NCBI RefSeq assembly: GCF_002844595.1 | Contig: NZ_PJNW01000002.1 | Coordinates: 992,001-1,056,000, forward strand | Length of the DNA: 64,000 bases | From: Pleomorphomonas diazotrophica | Lineage (GTDB): Bacteria > Pseudomonadota > Alphaproteobacteria > Rhizobiales > Pleomorphomonadaceae | Reading direction: 5' to 3' | Shown: positions 62,728 through 64,000 of the stretch, one piece after another | Layout: every line of letters starts with the position of its first letter | How positions within the stretch are numbered: the stretch's first letter is position 1 | Program-made: the position numbers and the translations under genes | Notes under the pieces: generated by a model | The model's input: only the letters and a program-made list of their open reading frames with translations | Database searches by the model: none | Told to the model about the DNA's origin: nothing

Positions 62728-64000
62728 TCAGCCCTCGTCGCTCAAGGGCTCGTCGGCCTCGCCGGCGAGGCGCGCGGCGAACATCAGCCGCGCCAACAGC
62801 TCGGCCATCGCGTCGGTGCCCATCCCCCGGAAATGATCGGCCAGGATCCGCCGTGCCTCCTCGGGCGATCCGGCCGCGCCGATCTTCGCCTCCAGGCCGT
62901 CGATCATCGGAGAGACCATTTCCTCCCAGCCGTCGTCGACGCTGACGATTACCGCGTCGTCGATCGCGTCGGTGGGCGGCGCGCTCGCCCTCTGCGCCGA
63001 CGTCTTGGCGGCAGGCGGCATTGGAGGATCTTGGTTATCGGGTTTGCCGTCGGACACGGGCGGCTGCGCCGACGGTCGCAGGATTTCTTCCTCGGGCTTC
63101 GGCTCGACTATGCCGAGCTTGTCGTAGATCGTCGCCACACCGACGCGCAGGCCAAACGGCACCATCTTGGCGATGTTGCTGGTCAGCTTGTCGACGTCGA
63201 CCTCGTCCGGCCGGCCGATGCGGATCTTCGGATACTTCCGGCGCGGTCCGCGATTGAGATCGATCAGCGGGCGCACCAAGTCGCGGTTGAGCGTTGCCGC
63301 CAGTTGCTTCGCGTCCGATCGCTCGATGTCCTCGCGAACGCCGTCGTGGATCTTGCCCACGGCATAGCCGCCGGCGATCGCGTCGGTGGTGCCGGTCTGG
63401 CCAAGCACCAGCTTGCTCACCTGTCGATCGAGCCAGTCGGCGCGCTTCTCGTAGAGCTCGTGGCTACCCTGCACGTCGGCCTTGATGAACTCGATTAGCA
63501 TGCTCTCGGGCACGATCGCCGAGTAGTCGGTTCCGATGTTGGTCACGGCTTCCAGCAGGATGTCCTTGTCCGCGTCCGAGGTGCCCTCGCCGTACTTGCC
63601 GAGCCGCAGCGGCTGGCCGTAGGCCTCGCAGAAGATCGCCCAGTCCTTGGTGGTGAACGCCTTGAACAGGTAGGTCCAGGCAACGGCACGTGCGATGCCG
63701 CCACGGATCGGCAGGCCGCTTTTCACCTTGGCCGTGTGCCAGATCCATTTGTAAGGCGCCAGGGGCAGATTGACGGCGCTGTCTCTCAGGTAAGGGGTCT
63801 CGCCGTCGACCAGGTCGAACGTGAACCAGGTCGGGTCGCGCCACTTCAGCGCCTTCGGCATCCATTGCCGCTCCGACGTGTCCCAGATGATTTCCGTCCC
63901 GGAAAAGCCCTTGCCGGTGGCGTCGAGGATGTCGATCAGCTCGGTCTCGAACTCGTCCCGCTCGGTCACTTCGCGAACCAGCGCGGCATCGGCTAGGCTC
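62728..64000 (-). CDS. Portal protein, Mu gp29-like (DUF935), 5' end outside window
   Basis: The frame is open to base 64000, giving 423 residues; the N-terminus lies beyond. Segments FSGTEIIWDTSERQWMPKAL, KWRDPTWFTFD, GLPIRGGIARAVAWTYLFK, WAIFCEAYGQPLRLGKY and SKLVLGQTGTTDAIAGG are typical of the Mu gp29 portal. It forms the DNA entry ring and neighbours MuF. A Pro/Ala linker lies near the C-terminus. Confidence 0.93.
   Translation of the reverse strand, partial: SLADAALVREVTERDEFETELIDILDATGKGFSGTEIIWDTSERQWMPKALKWRDPTWFTFDLVDGETPYLRDSAVNLPLAPYKWIWHTAKVKSGLPIRGGIARAVAWTYLFKAFTTKDWAIFCEAYGQPLRLGKYGEGTSDADKDILLEAVTNIGTDYSAIVPESMLIEFIKADVQGSHELYEKRADWLDRQVSKLVLGQTGTTDAIAGGYAVGKIHDGVREDIERSDAKQLAATLNRDLVRPLIDLNRGPRRKYPKIRIGRPDEVDVDKLTSNIAKMVPFGLRVGVATIYDKLGIVEPKPEEEILRPSAQPPVSDGKPDNQDPPMPPAAKTSAQRASAPPTDAIDDAVIVSVDDGWEEMVSPMIDGLEAKIGAAGSPEEARRILADHFRGMGTDAMAELLARLMFAARLAGEADEPLSDEG

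Larger units (their letters stand above)
41285..64000 (-). mobile_element. Mu-like transposable siphophage prophage, late half (partial)
   Basis: All genes from 41408 to the window end run on the - strand in phage late order. Head genes are Mu-type (gp29 portal, gp30 MuF, I/Z protease-scaffold, T major head, gp35, gp36, gp37), while the tail is siphovirus-type (tube, G/GT chaperones, long tape measure, NlpC/P60, J). This mix is typical of B3/RcapMu-like phages. Integrase or transposase, repressor and terminase lie outside the window. The right end near 41285 is provisional. Confidence 0.85.

Noticed and set aside
1-64000. CRISPR arrays, rRNA genes, insertion sequences
   Set aside because: No regularly spaced repeats, rRNA-like blocks or IS-type transposase frames were seen in the window.

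Overview
The window is high-GC DNA whose gene content and gene order point to an alphaproteobacterium of the Hyphomicrobiales (rhizobial) type. The hup/hyp order matches the Rhizobium/Bradyrhizobium uptake-hydrogenase locus. The run argS, SPOR protein, nagZ, scpA, scpB, tatABC, serS, surE, pcm, LysM/M23, then yajC-secDF is a familiar rhizobial core order. Genus cannot be fixed from this window alone.

Region 1 (1-11061, + strand) is the 3' part of a membrane-bound uptake [NiFe]-hydrogenase operon: the end of hupL, then hupC, D, F, G, H, I, J, K and hypA, B, F, C, D, E, mostly overlapping or a few bases apart. hupC passes electrons from H2 to the quinone pool. The other genes build, protect and mature the NiFe(CN)2CO centre. 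hupE, a nickel permease often found between hupD and hupF, is absent; HypB carries a long His-rich tract.

Region 2 (11420-18626, + strand) is a compact hyfB-C-E-F-G-I-like module related to group 4 hydrogenases and complex I. Its large subunit has lost the cysteines that bind nickel and iron, so it is probably an energy-converting-hydrogenase-related (Ehr-like) redox/ion-pump complex and not a hydrogenase.

Region 3 (18725-41161) is core chromosome, mostly on the - strand: two homologues of mitochondrial complex I assembly factors next to yajC-secDF, a DUF815 ATPase, a lipoprotein, an NlpD-like protein with a degenerate M23 domain, pcm, surE, serS, tatABC, scpAB, nagZ, a SPOR protein, argS, a dGTPase-like HD hydrolase, an ErpA-type Fe-S carrier, a quinone oxidoreductase, an MFS transporter and tRNA-Lys(TTT).

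Region 4 (about 41285-64000, all - strand, running off the window) is the late half of a Mu-like transposable prophage. It reads portal (gp29), MuF (gp30) with a toxin-like C-terminal domain, protease/scaffold (I/Z), decoration protein, major head (T), gp35, gp36, gpG and gp37, followed by a siphovirus tail: tail tube, a G/GT chaperone pair with a canonical -1 slippery heptamer, tape measure with a transglycosylase-like segment, NlpC/P60 peptidase, J-like tip protein and a tail fibre with an esterase domain. At the right end lies an AT-richer cargo gene for an HExxH metallopeptidase-like protein that appears broken by one extra base in a C run. Transposase and early genes, and the left prophage end, lie beyond 64000.
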